NCBI RefSeq assembly: GCF_023516615.1
Contig: NZ_JAMGBF010000072.1
Span: forward strand, 1-45,645
Direction of reading: 5' to 3'
DNA: 45,645 nucleotides
Source of the DNA: Streptomyces panaciradicis
GTDB taxonomy: Bacteria; Actinomycetota; Actinomycetes; Streptomycetales; Streptomycetaceae
The notes under the pieces: model-generated
Database searches by the model: none
What the model saw: only the letters and a program-made list of their open reading frames with translations
What the model was told of the DNA's origin: nothing
In this document: positions 16,530 through 24,171 of the stretch, piece after piece
Position numbering within the stretch: the stretch's first letter is position 1
How the letters are laid out: each line of letters starts with the position of its first letter
Translations under genes and position numbers: made by a program

Positions 16530-16560
16530 GCACCACGATCCCGAGCACGAAGGGCACCCC

Positions 16561-17142
16561 ATGACCTCGCACGTCCTGATCCTGCACGGCTGGCAGAACC
16601 GCCGCCCCGCGGCCCACTGGCAGCACCGGCTCGCCGACCGCCTCGCCGCGCTCGGCCACCCGGTGACCTACCCCCAGCTCCCCGACCCGGACGACCCGGA
16701 CCTCGAGACCTGGCTGTCGGAGCTCACCCGCCACCTGGCAGGTCTGCGCGCGGACGCCGAGCGGGTCGTGGTCGCGCACAGCGCCTCCGCGGTGCTGTGG
16801 CTGCACGCGGTCGCGCGCGGGCTGGTGCCGGACGGCGCCGTGGACCGCGTCCTGCTGGTCGCCCCGCCCTCCGCCTCCGTCCTCCTGCGCCACCCGGAGG
16901 TCGCCGCCTTCGCGCCGCCCGCCCCGGACTTCACCCTCCCCGCCTCCACCAGACTGGTGGCCGGGGACGACGACCCCTACTGCCCGGAGGGCGCCCGCGC
17001 CCTCTACGGAGACCCCCTGGGCATCCCCACCGACATCCTGCCCGGCGCCGCCCACCTCGACCTGGACGCCGGTTACGGCGAGTGGCCGGCGGTCCTGGAC
17101 TGGTGCCTGGACCCGGCCGCCCGGATCACGCCGAATCGTTGA
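16561..17142 (+). CDS. RBBP9/YdeN-like alpha/beta hydrolase
   Basis: 193 residues from ATG 16561. The strand VLILHGW with ADRLAALGHPVTYPQLP fits the RBBP9/YdeN serine hydrolase family. The nucleophile is Ser74 in VVAHSASA, where the usual Gly before Ser is replaced by His as in this family. The acid is in AGDDDPYC and the base is His in GAAHLD. It follows the GNAT gene by 31 bases and may be the last gene of the EamA-aroA run. Its end overlaps the convergent isomerase gene by 17 bases, so there is no room for a classic terminator. Confidence 0.87.
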   Translation: MTSHVLILHGWQNRRPAAHWQHRLADRLAALGHPVTYPQLPDPDDPDLETWLSELTRHLAGLRADAERVVVAHSASAVLWLHAVARGLVPDGAVDRVLLVAPPSASVLLRHPEVAAFAPPAPDFTLPASTRLVAGDDDPYCPEGARALYGDPLGIPTDILPGAAHLDLDAGYGEWPAVLDWCLDPAARITPNR

Positions 17143-17926
17143 GCAGGCGTCCCAGGTGGGCGCGCCCCGCCTCCAGCAGGCCCTCCAGGGGCGCCGCGTC
17201 CTCGTACCACCGCTTCTCGTACTCCCAGCACAGCCATCCGTCCCACTCGTGCCGGGAGAGCACCTCCACGGTGTCGGACAGCGGCAGCACGCCCGCGCCG
17301 AGGGGCAGCGGGGTGGTGTCGTCGGCGGAGGCGATGTCCTTGACCTGGACGTAGCCGAGGTAGGGGGAGAGGGCCGCGAACGACTCGGCGGGCTGCTCGC
17401 CGCCCAGCCAGGTGTGCATGACGTCCCACAGGGCGCCGACGTGCCGGTGGCCGACCAGGCCGAGGACGCGGATCGCGTCGGCGGCGGTGCGGTGCGAGTC
17501 GTGCGTCTCCAGCAGGATGCGGACGCCGAGGTCGCCCGCGTACTCCGCGGCGGTGCCCAGCCGGCGGGCGGCGATGGCGTCGGCGCGCTCGCGGGTCTGT
17601 TCGGGGTCGGCGCCGGGGAAGACCCGGACGTACGGGGCGCCGAGGTCGTGGGCGAGGTCGAGCAGTTCGCGGATCTCGTCGATCACGGGGCCGTCGTCGC
17701 CGGGCGCGGCCACCCGCGTGTACCCCGCGAGGCCCAGGAGCTCGATGCCGCCCGCCTTGAACTCGCCCGCCACGTCGGCCCGTTCACCGTGGCCGATGCC
17801 GGGGTGGACGGGTTCCTCGGGATGGGCGCGCAGCTCGACGCCGTGGTAGCCGTGGGTGGCCGCGAGCCGGACCACGTCCGGGACGGGCAGACCGGGGACA
17901 CCGAGGGTGGAGAAGGCCAGTCGCAT
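17126..17926 (-). CDS. sugar phosphate isomerase/epimerase (AP-endonuclease-2-type TIM barrel)
   Basis: 266 residues from ATG 17926, with AGGGA just upstream; a longer frame to 17959 lacks a better start. The barrel motifs are MRLAFSTLG, GYHGVELRAHP, VRILLETHDS (metal Glu and nearby His/Asp), VGALWDVMHTW (Asp, His), VQVKDI and WLCWEYEKRW (last metal Glu). These are the xylose-isomerase-like metal-site residues of the family. It ends convergent with and overlapping the RBBP9-like gene. The reaction is unknown; it may be an epimerase, an inosose-type dehydratase or a 3-keto-sugar lyase. Another family member is at 22728, 5 kb away. Confidence 0.85.
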   Translation of the reverse strand: MRLAFSTLGVPGLPVPDVVRLAATHGYHGVELRAHPEEPVHPGIGHGERADVAGEFKAGGIELLGLAGYTRVAAPGDDGPVIDEIRELLDLAHDLGAPYVRVFPGADPEQTRERADAIAARRLGTAAEYAGDLGVRILLETHDSHRTAADAIRVLGLVGHRHVGALWDVMHTWLGGEQPAESFAALSPYLGYVQVKDIASADDTTPLPLGAGVLPLSDTVEVLSRHEWDGWLCWEYEKRWYEDAAPLEGLLEAGRAHLGRLLNDSA

Positions 17927-17969
17927 GGTCCCTATTGTCACCGGGAATGCGCGAACCAACCCTGCCGAG

Positions 17970-18902
17970 TCACTCTCGCGTGCCGTTCAGGTCCAGCCGC
18001 CAGTCCTGGCCGTTGAGATCCTTCCCGAAGGAGCGGTGCGGTTTCTCGGCGGCGAGGACGAAGCCGTGGCGCTGGTAGATGCGGCGGGCGGCGGCGAGGA
18101 CGTCGTTGGTCCACAGCACCAGCTCGTGGTAGCCGACCCCGCGCGCGAAGTCGATCACGGCCCGCACCAGCCGGTCGCCGATGCCGAGCCCGCGGGCCTC
18201 CGGCTCGACCAGCAGCAGCCTGAGCCGCGCGGTGCCCGGGGCCTCGTCGCGCACGCACATCACGCACCCCACCGGCCGCCCGTCCAGCTCGGCGATCCAC
18301 ACCCGCTCCAGATGCGGGTCGTGGTCCTCGGCGAAGTCGGCCACGATCCGGGCGACCAGGCCCTCGTAGTCGGTGTTCCACCCGTACTCGGCGGCGTACA
18401 GCGCGGCGTTGCGCTGCACGATCCAGCCCAGGTCGCCGGGGCCGGGATCGCGCAGCAGCACGTCCTCCCGCGTGGGCGGCCGCGCGTCCGACAGCAGCGT
18501 CCGCACGGTCCGCATCGCCTCACCCAGACGGGGCCGGTCGTCGGGCGGAACGGTGGCCAGCAGCGCGCCGACCGACTCGTCGGCCCGCTCGGCGAGCAGC
18601 GCGGCGGTCTCCCGCCCCTTCGCGGTGAGGGTGACGCGCCGCCGCCGGGGGTCGGACGGGGAGGCGGTGCGCTCGATCAGCCCGGCCTCCTCGAACTTGT
18701 TCAGGATCCGGCTCAGATAGCCCGCGTCCAACGAGAGCTCGGCCCGCAGATCGGCCGCGTCGGTCCGCGCCGAGTGCGCGAGCTCGTACAGCACACGGGA
18801 CTCGGTCAGGGTGTACGGCGCATACAGCTGCCGGCTGTAGTCGAGCGCGCCGATCACGTTCGTGTAGAACCGGTTGAAGGCCCGGATGTCCTGGACGGTC
18901 AT
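17970..18902 (-). CDS. MarR-GNAT fusion regulator/acetyltransferase
   Basis: 310 residues from ATG 18902. Residues 1-140 form a MarR winged helix domain: YTLTESRVLYELAH, recognition helix LDAGYLSRILNKFEE, wing SPSDPRRRRVTLTAKG. Residues about 145-310 are a GNAT domain with acetyl-CoA loop RGLGIG (236-241) and RRIYQRHGFV. Such MarR-GNAT fusions recur in Streptomyces and are presumed to sense or modify a small molecule. An 11-base palindrome at 18924-18934, 22 bases before the start, is a likely autoregulatory operator. It stands alone: the neighbours are 44 bases (isomerase start) and 197 bases away. Confidence 0.9.
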   Translation of the reverse strand: MTVQDIRAFNRFYTNVIGALDYSRQLYAPYTLTESRVLYELAHSARTDAADLRAELSLDAGYLSRILNKFEEAGLIERTASPSDPRRRRVTLTAKGRETAALLAERADESVGALLATVPPDDRPRLGEAMRTVRTLLSDARPPTREDVLLRDPGPGDLGWIVQRNAALYAAEYGWNTDYEGLVARIVADFAEDHDPHLERVWIAELDGRPVGCVMCVRDEAPGTARLRLLLVEPEARGLGIGDRLVRAVIDFARGVGYHELVLWTNDVLAAARRIYQRHGFVLAAEKPHRSFGKDLNGQDWRLDLNGTRE

Positions 18903-18923
18903 GATCGTCGACCCCCGGATACT

Positions 18924-18934
18924 TGACTGAGTCA
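18924..18934. promoter_or_regulatory. MarR-type operator TGACTGAGTCA
   Basis: A perfect palindrome with a single central base, 22 bases upstream of the MarR-GNAT start and flanked by AT-rich GATAC/GATACC. The half-site TTGACT is typical for MarR targets. Autorepression is inferred. Confidence 0.5.
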
Positions 18935-18972
18935 GAGATACCGAGCGTAAGCCACGAAAACGGAGGCGACCA

Positions 18973-19054
18973 GCCGTTTTTTCAGCCCGTCCGGCGTTTG
19001 AGGGCGAGGCCCGTTCAGGGCCGAAGCGGGGGTCTGGGGGCTGCAAGCCCCCAG
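18973..19054 (-). terminator. composite hairpin region after the LacI gene
   Basis: CTGGGGGCT (19034-19042) pairs with AGCCCCCAG (19046-19054) around a three-base loop. A weaker GGCCC/GGGCC stem (19008-19022) and a T-run on the plus strand (18977-18982) lie further left. The stretch starting CAGCCCGTCCGGCGTTTGAG resembles an intergenic sequence I recall as frequent in Streptomyces chromosomes. It would stop leftward transcripts from the LacI gene. Confidence 0.6.
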
Positions 19055-19098
19055 TCGACGTCGGCAAGAACAGGCGGCCCCTCACAACGGCCGGCGCC

Positions 19099-20148
19099 TC
19101 AAGACACCCGCGGCCCCCCGGTGGACCCCCGCACCATCAACTCCCCCCGAACCGTCGCGATCCCCCCGGGCGGCGGCTCCTCCCGCCCCATGGCGATCCG
19201 CCCCGCCCGAGCCCCCGCCTCCGCCAGCGGCAACCGCACGGTCGTCAGCGCCGGCACCGCGTCCACGCTGAACGGCAGATCGTCGAACCCGGCGACCGAC
19301 ACGTCCTCGGGAATCCGCAGCCCCGACTCCCGCAGCGCGGCGCACGCCCCCAGCGCGACGGAGTCGTTCGCGGCGACCACGGCCGTCAGCGACGGGTCCC
19401 GGCGCAGCAGCTCCAGCGTGGCCTCGTACCCCGCCTGCCGGTCGTAGCGCCCCCACACCGTCCAGCGCGGGTCCTCCTCGATGCCCGCCGCGGCCAGCGC
19501 CGCCCGGTGGCCCTCCAGCCGGTGCCGGGTCGTGGTCCGCTCCTCGGGGCCGGCGATGTAGCCCATCCTGCGGTGCCCGAGCCCGATGAGGTGCTCGGTC
19601 AGCCGCTGCCCGCCCCCGCGGTTGTCGAAGGTCAGCGCGATCGCCCCGGTCTCCGGCGCCGGCGGCCGCCCGCAGAGCACCACGCGCGTCCCGGCCTCCG
19701 CCAGCTTGCGCAGCTTCGCCGCCACGGCCGTCGCGTGCGGCTCGTCCTCCACCGCCCCGCCGGTCAGCACCACGGCCGCCGCCCGCTGCCGCTGCAGCAG
19801 GGTCAGATAGGTCAGCTCGCGCTCCGGCGTACCGCCGGTGTTGCACACCACCGCGAGCCGCTCACCGCCGGCGCGGCCGCCCGGTCCGCCGATCTCCGAC
19901 TGGATCGCGCTCGCCATGATCCCGAAGAAGGGGTCCGCGATGTCGTTGACGAGGATTCCCACCAGGTCCGACGTGGCGGCGGCCAGCGAACTCGCCGGCC
20001 CGTTCAGTACGTAGTCCAGCTCGTCCACGGCCTTCAGCACCCGCTCACGGGTGGAGGCGGCCACGGGATAGTTCCCGTTCAGCACGCGCGACACCGTCGC
20101 GGGCGAGACCTGCGCGCGGGCCGCCACGTCCGCCAGGGTCACCGTCAT
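19099..20148 (-). CDS. LacI-family transcriptional repressor
   Basis: 349 residues from ATG 20148, with GGAGGAC on its strand eight bases before. Helix-turn-helix: VTLADVAARAQVSPATVSRV (residues 3-22) with hinge LNGPASSLA. The periplasmic-binding-protein-like core has the expected DPFFG, TFDNRGGG, GYIAGP, AANDSVALG and GFDDLPFS blocks. It is divergent from the dehydrogenase/DUF993/isomerase operon, whose promoter holds AAGCGCTT, a typical LacI-family operator core with central CG. It is therefore the likely sugar-responsive repressor of that operon. The effector is unknown. Confidence 0.9.
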   Translation of the reverse strand: MTVTLADVAARAQVSPATVSRVLNGNYPVAASTRERVLKAVDELDYVLNGPASSLAAATSDLVGILVNDIADPFFGIMASAIQSEIGGPGGRAGGERLAVVCNTGGTPERELTYLTLLQRQRAAAVVLTGGAVEDEPHATAVAAKLRKLAEAGTRVVLCGRPPAPETGAIALTFDNRGGGQRLTEHLIGLGHRRMGYIAGPEERTTTRHRLEGHRAALAAAGIEEDPRWTVWGRYDRQAGYEATLELLRRDPSLTAVVAANDSVALGACAALRESGLRIPEDVSVAGFDDLPFSVDAVPALTTVRLPLAEAGARAGRIAMGREEPPPGGIATVRGELMVRGSTGGPRVS

Positions 20149-20320
20149 CTCGTCGTCCTCCGGTCGCGCATCATCGTCGTACCTCGTTGTACACGCACAG
20201 GCCACGGCCGCGGTTTCGCGGGGACCCCGGCCATGGTTTTCGACCAGACCTTACGGCCACACCCCCTGGTTGTTCGCCCCCTCGAACAACTCGACCCCGT
20301 CACGGTCTTGTCCAGACCGC

Positions 20321-20358
20321 TTGTCAGAGGCTAGCTTCTTATGTCATAGAAAGCGCTT
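20321..20358 (+). promoter_or_regulatory. promoter with LacI-type operator AAGCGCTT for the dehydrogenase operon
   Basis: TTGTCA (20321-20326), an 18-base spacer and CATAGA (20345-20350) form a plausible promoter. The palindrome AAGCGCTT (20351-20358), set in GAAAGCGCTTGC, starts right after the -10. Repressor there would block initiation. The leader to the GTG at 20426 is about 70 bases. The rest of the 277-base divergent gap shows nothing else I can name. Confidence 0.6.
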
Positions 20359-20425
20359 GCTGTGGCGCTCGTCAGTGAAAGACGGGGGCGTACGCGGCGC
20401 GGACCCCGCGTACGAAGGGAATGAC

Positions 20426-21583
20426 GTGACACGCAAGACGGTGCGGATCGCCATGAACGGCGTGACCGGACGCATGGGCTACCGCCAGCACCTGGTCCGC
20501 TCGATCCTGGCCCTCCGTGAGCAGGGCGGCCTCGACCTCGGCGACGGCACCGTGCTGTGGCCGGAACCGATCCTGGTCGGCCGCCGCGAGCACGCCCTCA
20601 GGGCGCTCGCCGAGCAGCACGGCCTGGCCGAGGAGAACATCTCGACCGACGTCGACGCGGTGCTCGCCGACCCGAGCGTCGACATCTACTTCGACGCCCA
20701 GGTGACCTCGGCCCGCGAGGAGGCGATCAAGAAGGCGATCGCGGCGGGCAAGCACGTCTACACCGAGAAGCCGACGGCCACCGGCCTGGACGGCGCCCTG
20801 GAGCTCGCCCGCCTCGCGAACGCGGCCGGCATCAAGCACGGCGTCGTCCAGGACAAGCTGTTCCTGCCCGGCCTGCTCAAGCTCAAGCGCCTCATCGACG
20901 GCGGCTTCTTCGGCCGCATCCTCTCCGTGCGCGGCGAGTTCGGCTACTGGGTCTTCGAGGGCGACTGGCAGACCGCCCAGCGCCCCTCCTGGAACTACCG
21001 CGCCGAGGACGGCGGCGGCATCGTCGTCGACATGTTCCCGCACTGGGAGTACGTGCTGCACGAGCTGTTCGGCCGCGTGAAGTCCGTGCAGGCCATCGCC
21101 ACCACCCACATCCCGCAGCGCTGGGACGAGAACGGCAAGCCCTACGACGCCACCGCCGACGACGCCGCCTACGGCGTCTTCGAACTCGACGGCGGCGCGA
21201 TCGCCCAGATCAACTCCTCCTGGGCCGTCCGCGTCCACCGCGACGAACTCGTCGAGTTCCAGGTCGACGGCACCGAGGGCTCGGCGGTCGCGGGCCTGCG
21301 CAACTGCCGTGTCCAGCACCGCTCCATGACCCCCATGCCGGTCTGGAACCCCGACCTCCCGGCCACCTACTCCTTCCGCGACCAGTGGCAGGAGATCCCC
21401 GACAACGACGACTTCGACAACGGCTTCAAGGCCCAGTGGGAGCTGTTCCTGCGGCACGTCTACGCCGACGCCCCCTACCACTGGGACCTGCTCGCCGGCG
21501 CCCGCGGCGTCCAGCTCGCCGAGCTGGGCCTGAAGTCCTCGGCCGAGGGCGTCCGCATCGACGTACCGGAGATCCAGCTGTGA
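20426..21583 (+). CDS. Gfo/Idh/MocA-family sugar oxidoreductase
   Basis: 385 residues from GTG 20426, preceded by GAAGGGA; the frame is open to 20270 but without a ribosome site. The dinucleotide-binding start is TVRIAMNGVTGRMGYRQHL, a G-x-x-G-x-x-G variant. The family signature EKP is at 114-116 with its catalytic Lys, and the substrate-binding Asp/His pair is in VDMFPHWEY (D202, H206). It probably oxidises a sugar, cyclitol or glycoside hydroxyl with NAD(P). It is first in an operon: its stop TGA overlaps the GTG of the DUF993 gene. Confidence 0.88.
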   Translation: MTRKTVRIAMNGVTGRMGYRQHLVRSILALREQGGLDLGDGTVLWPEPILVGRREHALRALAEQHGLAEENISTDVDAVLADPSVDIYFDAQVTSAREEAIKKAIAAGKHVYTEKPTATGLDGALELARLANAAGIKHGVVQDKLFLPGLLKLKRLIDGGFFGRILSVRGEFGYWVFEGDWQTAQRPSWNYRAEDGGGIVVDMFPHWEYVLHELFGRVKSVQAIATTHIPQRWDENGKPYDATADDAAYGVFELDGGAIAQINSSWAVRVHRDELVEFQVDGTEGSAVAGLRNCRVQHRSMTPMPVWNPDLPATYSFRDQWQEIPDNDDFDNGFKAQWELFLRHVYADAPYHWDLLAGARGVQLAELGLKSSAEGVRIDVPEIQL

Positions 21584-22731
21584 CCATCCGACTCCCGGAC
21601 TCCACCGGCGGGCTGCGGACGTACGAACCCCGCCCCGAGCCGTTCGCCGTCACCCCCGGCGCCCCCTTCACCTCCCGTACGGTCTTCTCGGCGGCGCACG
21701 TCGTCGCCGACCCGTTCGCCGACACCACCCCCGACTCGCCGGCGGCCGTCGACTGGGACGCCACCCTCGCCTTCCGCCGTCACCTGTGGTCCCACGGGCT
21801 CCGCGTCGCCGAGGCCATGGACACCGCCCAGCGCGGCATGGGCCTGGACTGGGCGGGCGCGGCCGAGCTGATCCGCCGCAGCGCCGCCGAGGCCAGGGCG
21901 GTCGGCGGCCGGATCGCCTGCGGCGTCGGCACCGACCAGATCACCGCCGGGACCCTCGCGGAGGTCCGCGCGGCCTACGAGGAGCAGCTCGCCCTCGTGG
22001 AGTCCTCCGGCGCCCAGGCGATCCTGATGGCCTCCCGCGCGCTCGCCGCGGCCGCGTCCGGCCCCGAGGACTACCTGGAGGTCTACGGCCACCTGCTGCG
22101 CCAGGCCGCCGAGCCGGTGGTCCTGCACTGGCTGGGCCCGATGTTCGACCCGGCGCTGGAGGGCTACTGGGGCTCCGCCGACCTCGACGCGGCCACCGAC
22201 ACCTTCCTGGAGGTCATCGCCGCCCACCCCGACAAGGTGGAGGGCATCAAGGTCTCGCTGCTGGACGCCCGGCGGGAGATCGACATCCGGCGCCGCCTCC
22301 CGCAGGGCGTGCGCTGCTACACGGGCGACGACTTCAACTACCCCGAGCTGATCGCCGGTGACGACAAGGGCTTCAGCCACGCCCTGCTCGGCATCTTCGA
22401 CCCGCTCGGCCCGCTGGCCGCGCAGGCGGTACGCGTCCTGGACACCGGGGACGTCCAGGGGTTCCGCGAACTCCTCGACCCCACGGTCGAGTTGTCCCGC
22501 CACCTCTTCCAGGCGCCCACCCGGTTCTACAAGACCGGCGTGGTCTTCCTGGCCTGGCTGGCCGGTCACCAGGCGCACTTCACCATGGTCGGCGGCCTGC
22601 AGTCGGCCCGCTCCCTGCCGCACCTCGCCCGCGCCTACGAACTCGCCGACGGCCTGGGCCTGTTCCCGGACCCGAAGCTCGCGGAGGAGCGGATGAGGAA
22701 CCTGCTCGCCCTGTACGGAGTGACCCAGTGA
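21580..22731 (+). CDS. DUF993 protein, dihydrodipicolinate-synthase-like barrel
   Basis: 383 residues from GTG 21580 (GTGA overlap with the dehydrogenase). The sequence fits the DUF993 family, which is thought to have a DHDPS/aldolase-like TIM barrel. VEGIKVSLLD places Lys224 where class I aldolases of the DHDPS superfamily carry their Schiff-base Lys. Other landmarks are GIACGVGTDQ-like sequence near 110, VVLHWLGPMFDPALEGYWG, CYTGDDFNYPELI and the C-terminal FTMVGGLQSARSL. No reaction is established to my knowledge. The operon suggests a retro-aldol or hydrolytic step on a keto-sugar made by the dehydrogenase. Confidence 0.85.
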   Translation: MTIRLPDSTGGLRTYEPRPEPFAVTPGAPFTSRTVFSAAHVVADPFADTTPDSPAAVDWDATLAFRRHLWSHGLRVAEAMDTAQRGMGLDWAGAAELIRRSAAEARAVGGRIACGVGTDQITAGTLAEVRAAYEEQLALVESSGAQAILMASRALAAAASGPEDYLEVYGHLLRQAAEPVVLHWLGPMFDPALEGYWGSADLDAATDTFLEVIAAHPDKVEGIKVSLLDARREIDIRRRLPQGVRCYTGDDFNYPELIAGDDKGFSHALLGIFDPLGPLAAQAVRVLDTGDVQGFRELLDPTVELSRHLFQAPTRFYKTGVVFLAWLAGHQAHFTMVGGLQSARSLPHLARAYELADGLGLFPDPKLAEERMRNLLALYGVTQ

Positions 22732-23564
22732 CCGACCTCGACCTGACGCGTTTCTCCATCAACCAGATGACGGTCAAGCAGCTGTCGCTGCCCGAACTGG
22801 TCGACGCCTGCCGGGACCTGGGCATCGGCAACGTCGGCCTGTGGCGCGAGCCCGTGCGGTCGTACGGCCTCGACGCGACCGCCAAGCTGGTGCGCGACGC
22901 GGGCCTGACGGTCACCACCCTGTGCCGGGGCGGCTTCCTCACGGCGATCGACCCGGCCGAGCGCGCCGCCGCCCTGGCCGACAACCGCCGCGCCGTCGAC
23001 GAGGCGGCGACCCTCGGCACCGACACCCTGGTGCTGGTCTCGGGCGGCCTCCCGGCCGGCTCGAAGGACCTGCGCGGCGCCCGGGAGCGGATCGCCGACG
23101 CGCTCGCGGAACTGGGCCCGTACGCCGAGCGGCACGGGGTCCGGCTGGCCGTCGAGCCGCTGCACCCGATGTTCGCCTCCGACCGCTGCGTGGTCTCGAC
23201 CCTCGCCCAGGCCCTCGACCTCGCGGAACGCTTCCCGGCCCACCAGGTCGGCGTCACCGTCGACACGTACCACATCTGGTGGGACGACACCGCGCCCGCG
23301 CAGATCGCCCGCGCCGGGGCGGACGGCCGTATCCACACCTTCCAGCTCGCCGACTGGACCACCCCGCTGCCGGAGGGCGTCCTCAACGGCCGCGGCCAGA
23401 TCGGCGACGGCGCGATCGACATGCGGGAGTGGCAGGGATACGTCGAGGCCGCGGGCTACACCGGCCCCATCGAGGTCGAGCTCTTCAACGACGCCCTCTG
23501 GGCGAGGGACGGCCGCGAGGTCCTCGCCGAGACCGCACGCCGCTTCGTGGAGCACACCGCCTGA
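22728..23564 (+). CDS. sugar phosphate isomerase/epimerase (xylose-isomerase-like TIM barrel)
   Basis: 278 residues from GTG 22728, overlapping the DUF993 stop. Barrel landmarks: FSINQMTVKQLSLPELVDAC, LGIGNVGLWRE, VRLAVEPLHPM (metal Glu), GVTVDTYHIWW (Asp/His), IHTFQLADW, and the final metal Glu in GPIEVELFND. It is related in fold, but not closely, to the proteins at 17126 and 41463. As third gene of the operon it may isomerise, epimerise or beta-eliminate the oxidised sugar. The operon ends at the hairpin 23720-23753. Confidence 0.88.
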   Translation: MTDLDLTRFSINQMTVKQLSLPELVDACRDLGIGNVGLWREPVRSYGLDATAKLVRDAGLTVTTLCRGGFLTAIDPAERAAALADNRRAVDEAATLGTDTLVLVSGGLPAGSKDLRGARERIADALAELGPYAERHGVRLAVEPLHPMFASDRCVVSTLAQALDLAERFPAHQVGVTVDTYHIWWDDTAPAQIARAGADGRIHTFQLADWTTPLPEGVLNGRGQIGDGAIDMREWQGYVEAAGYTGPIEVELFNDALWARDGREVLAETARRFVEHTA

Positions 23565-23597
23565 CCCCGGGCTCGCAGGACACCGGGAACGACCCCC

Positions 23598-23705
23598 GCG
23601 AAAAAATCTTGGAAATGCCGTACAACCCTTCCCCCACCTGGCGGGTCGTACTTGGTGTCAGGACTCTTGGAGGGGGATCTGGGGGGATCGCGGGGGTTCT
23701 GATGC
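23598..23705 (+). other. orphan leader-like stretch without a downstream gene
   Basis: After an A-run (23601-23606) come TTGGAAATGCC, TACAAC (23621-23626), then CCACCTGGCGGGTCG, GTGTCAGGACTCTTGG, AGGGGGATC and GGGGGGATCG. It reads like the promoter and 5' leader of a secreted-protein gene: a TACAAC box followed by purine-rich SD-like runs. No reading frame of useful size follows before the terminator at 23720. It may be the remnant of a lost gene or a small RNA. Weak evidence. Confidence 0.25.
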
Positions 23706-23719
23706 AGGAGGGGAAAAGC

Positions 23720-23753
23720 CGAGGGGGCCCGGTCGACGGATCGGGCCCCCTCG
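23720..23753. terminator. strong bidirectional terminator between convergent sugar operons
   Basis: CGAGGGGGCCCG (23720-23731) pairs perfectly with CGGGCCCCCTCG (23742-23753) around a 10-base loop. Rightward it is followed by AATTTCG, leftward by GCTTTTCC. It separates the DUF993 operon from the ribose operon. Confidence 0.85.
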
Positions 23754-23781
23754 AATTTCGTCCGGCGTGCCGGTGCCGCCG

Positions 23782-24171
23782 CTAGAAGAACACCCCGCAC
23801 CTCAGCAGCACGTTCGCGTACGGCCGTGCCTCCCCGGTGCGGACCACCAGCCGGGCCCCGGCCGACAGCTCCTTCAGCCGCTCGTGCGACACCAGCTCCA
23901 GCTGCGGGAACTCGCCCTTCAGCAGGGCGGCGGCCCCGGGATTGGCGTCCTGGACCTCCGCGGCAGCGGTCGCCCCCTCCACCACCAGCTCGGCCAGCAG
24001 CCCGTCGAGGACCGTCGCGAAGGACGGCACCCCGGCGCGGAAGGCGAGATCGACCACGCGGGGGCCGTCCGGGATCGGCATGCCCGCGTCGCACACCAGC
24101 ACCCCGTCCCCGTGCCCCAGCTCGGCCAGCGCGCCGGAGAGGTGCCGATTGAGGATTCCCGCCTTCTTCAC
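23782..24171 (-). CDS. rbsD: D-ribose pyranase
   Basis: 129 residues from GTG 24171, overlapping the ribokinase stop (GTGA). It begins KKAGILNRHLSGALAELGHGD, with the conserved catalytic His of RbsD, and contains VCDAGMPIP and the C-terminal ARPYANVLLRCGV. It interconverts the pyranose and furanose forms of ribose so that ribokinase receives its substrate. Last gene of the leftward ribose operon; the terminator at 23720-23753 follows. Confidence 0.95.
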   Translation of the reverse strand: MKKAGILNRHLSGALAELGHGDGVLVCDAGMPIPDGPRVVDLAFRAGVPSFATVLDGLLAELVVEGATAAAEVQDANPGAAALLKGEFPQLELVSHERLKELSAGARLVVRTGEARPYANVLLRCGVFF

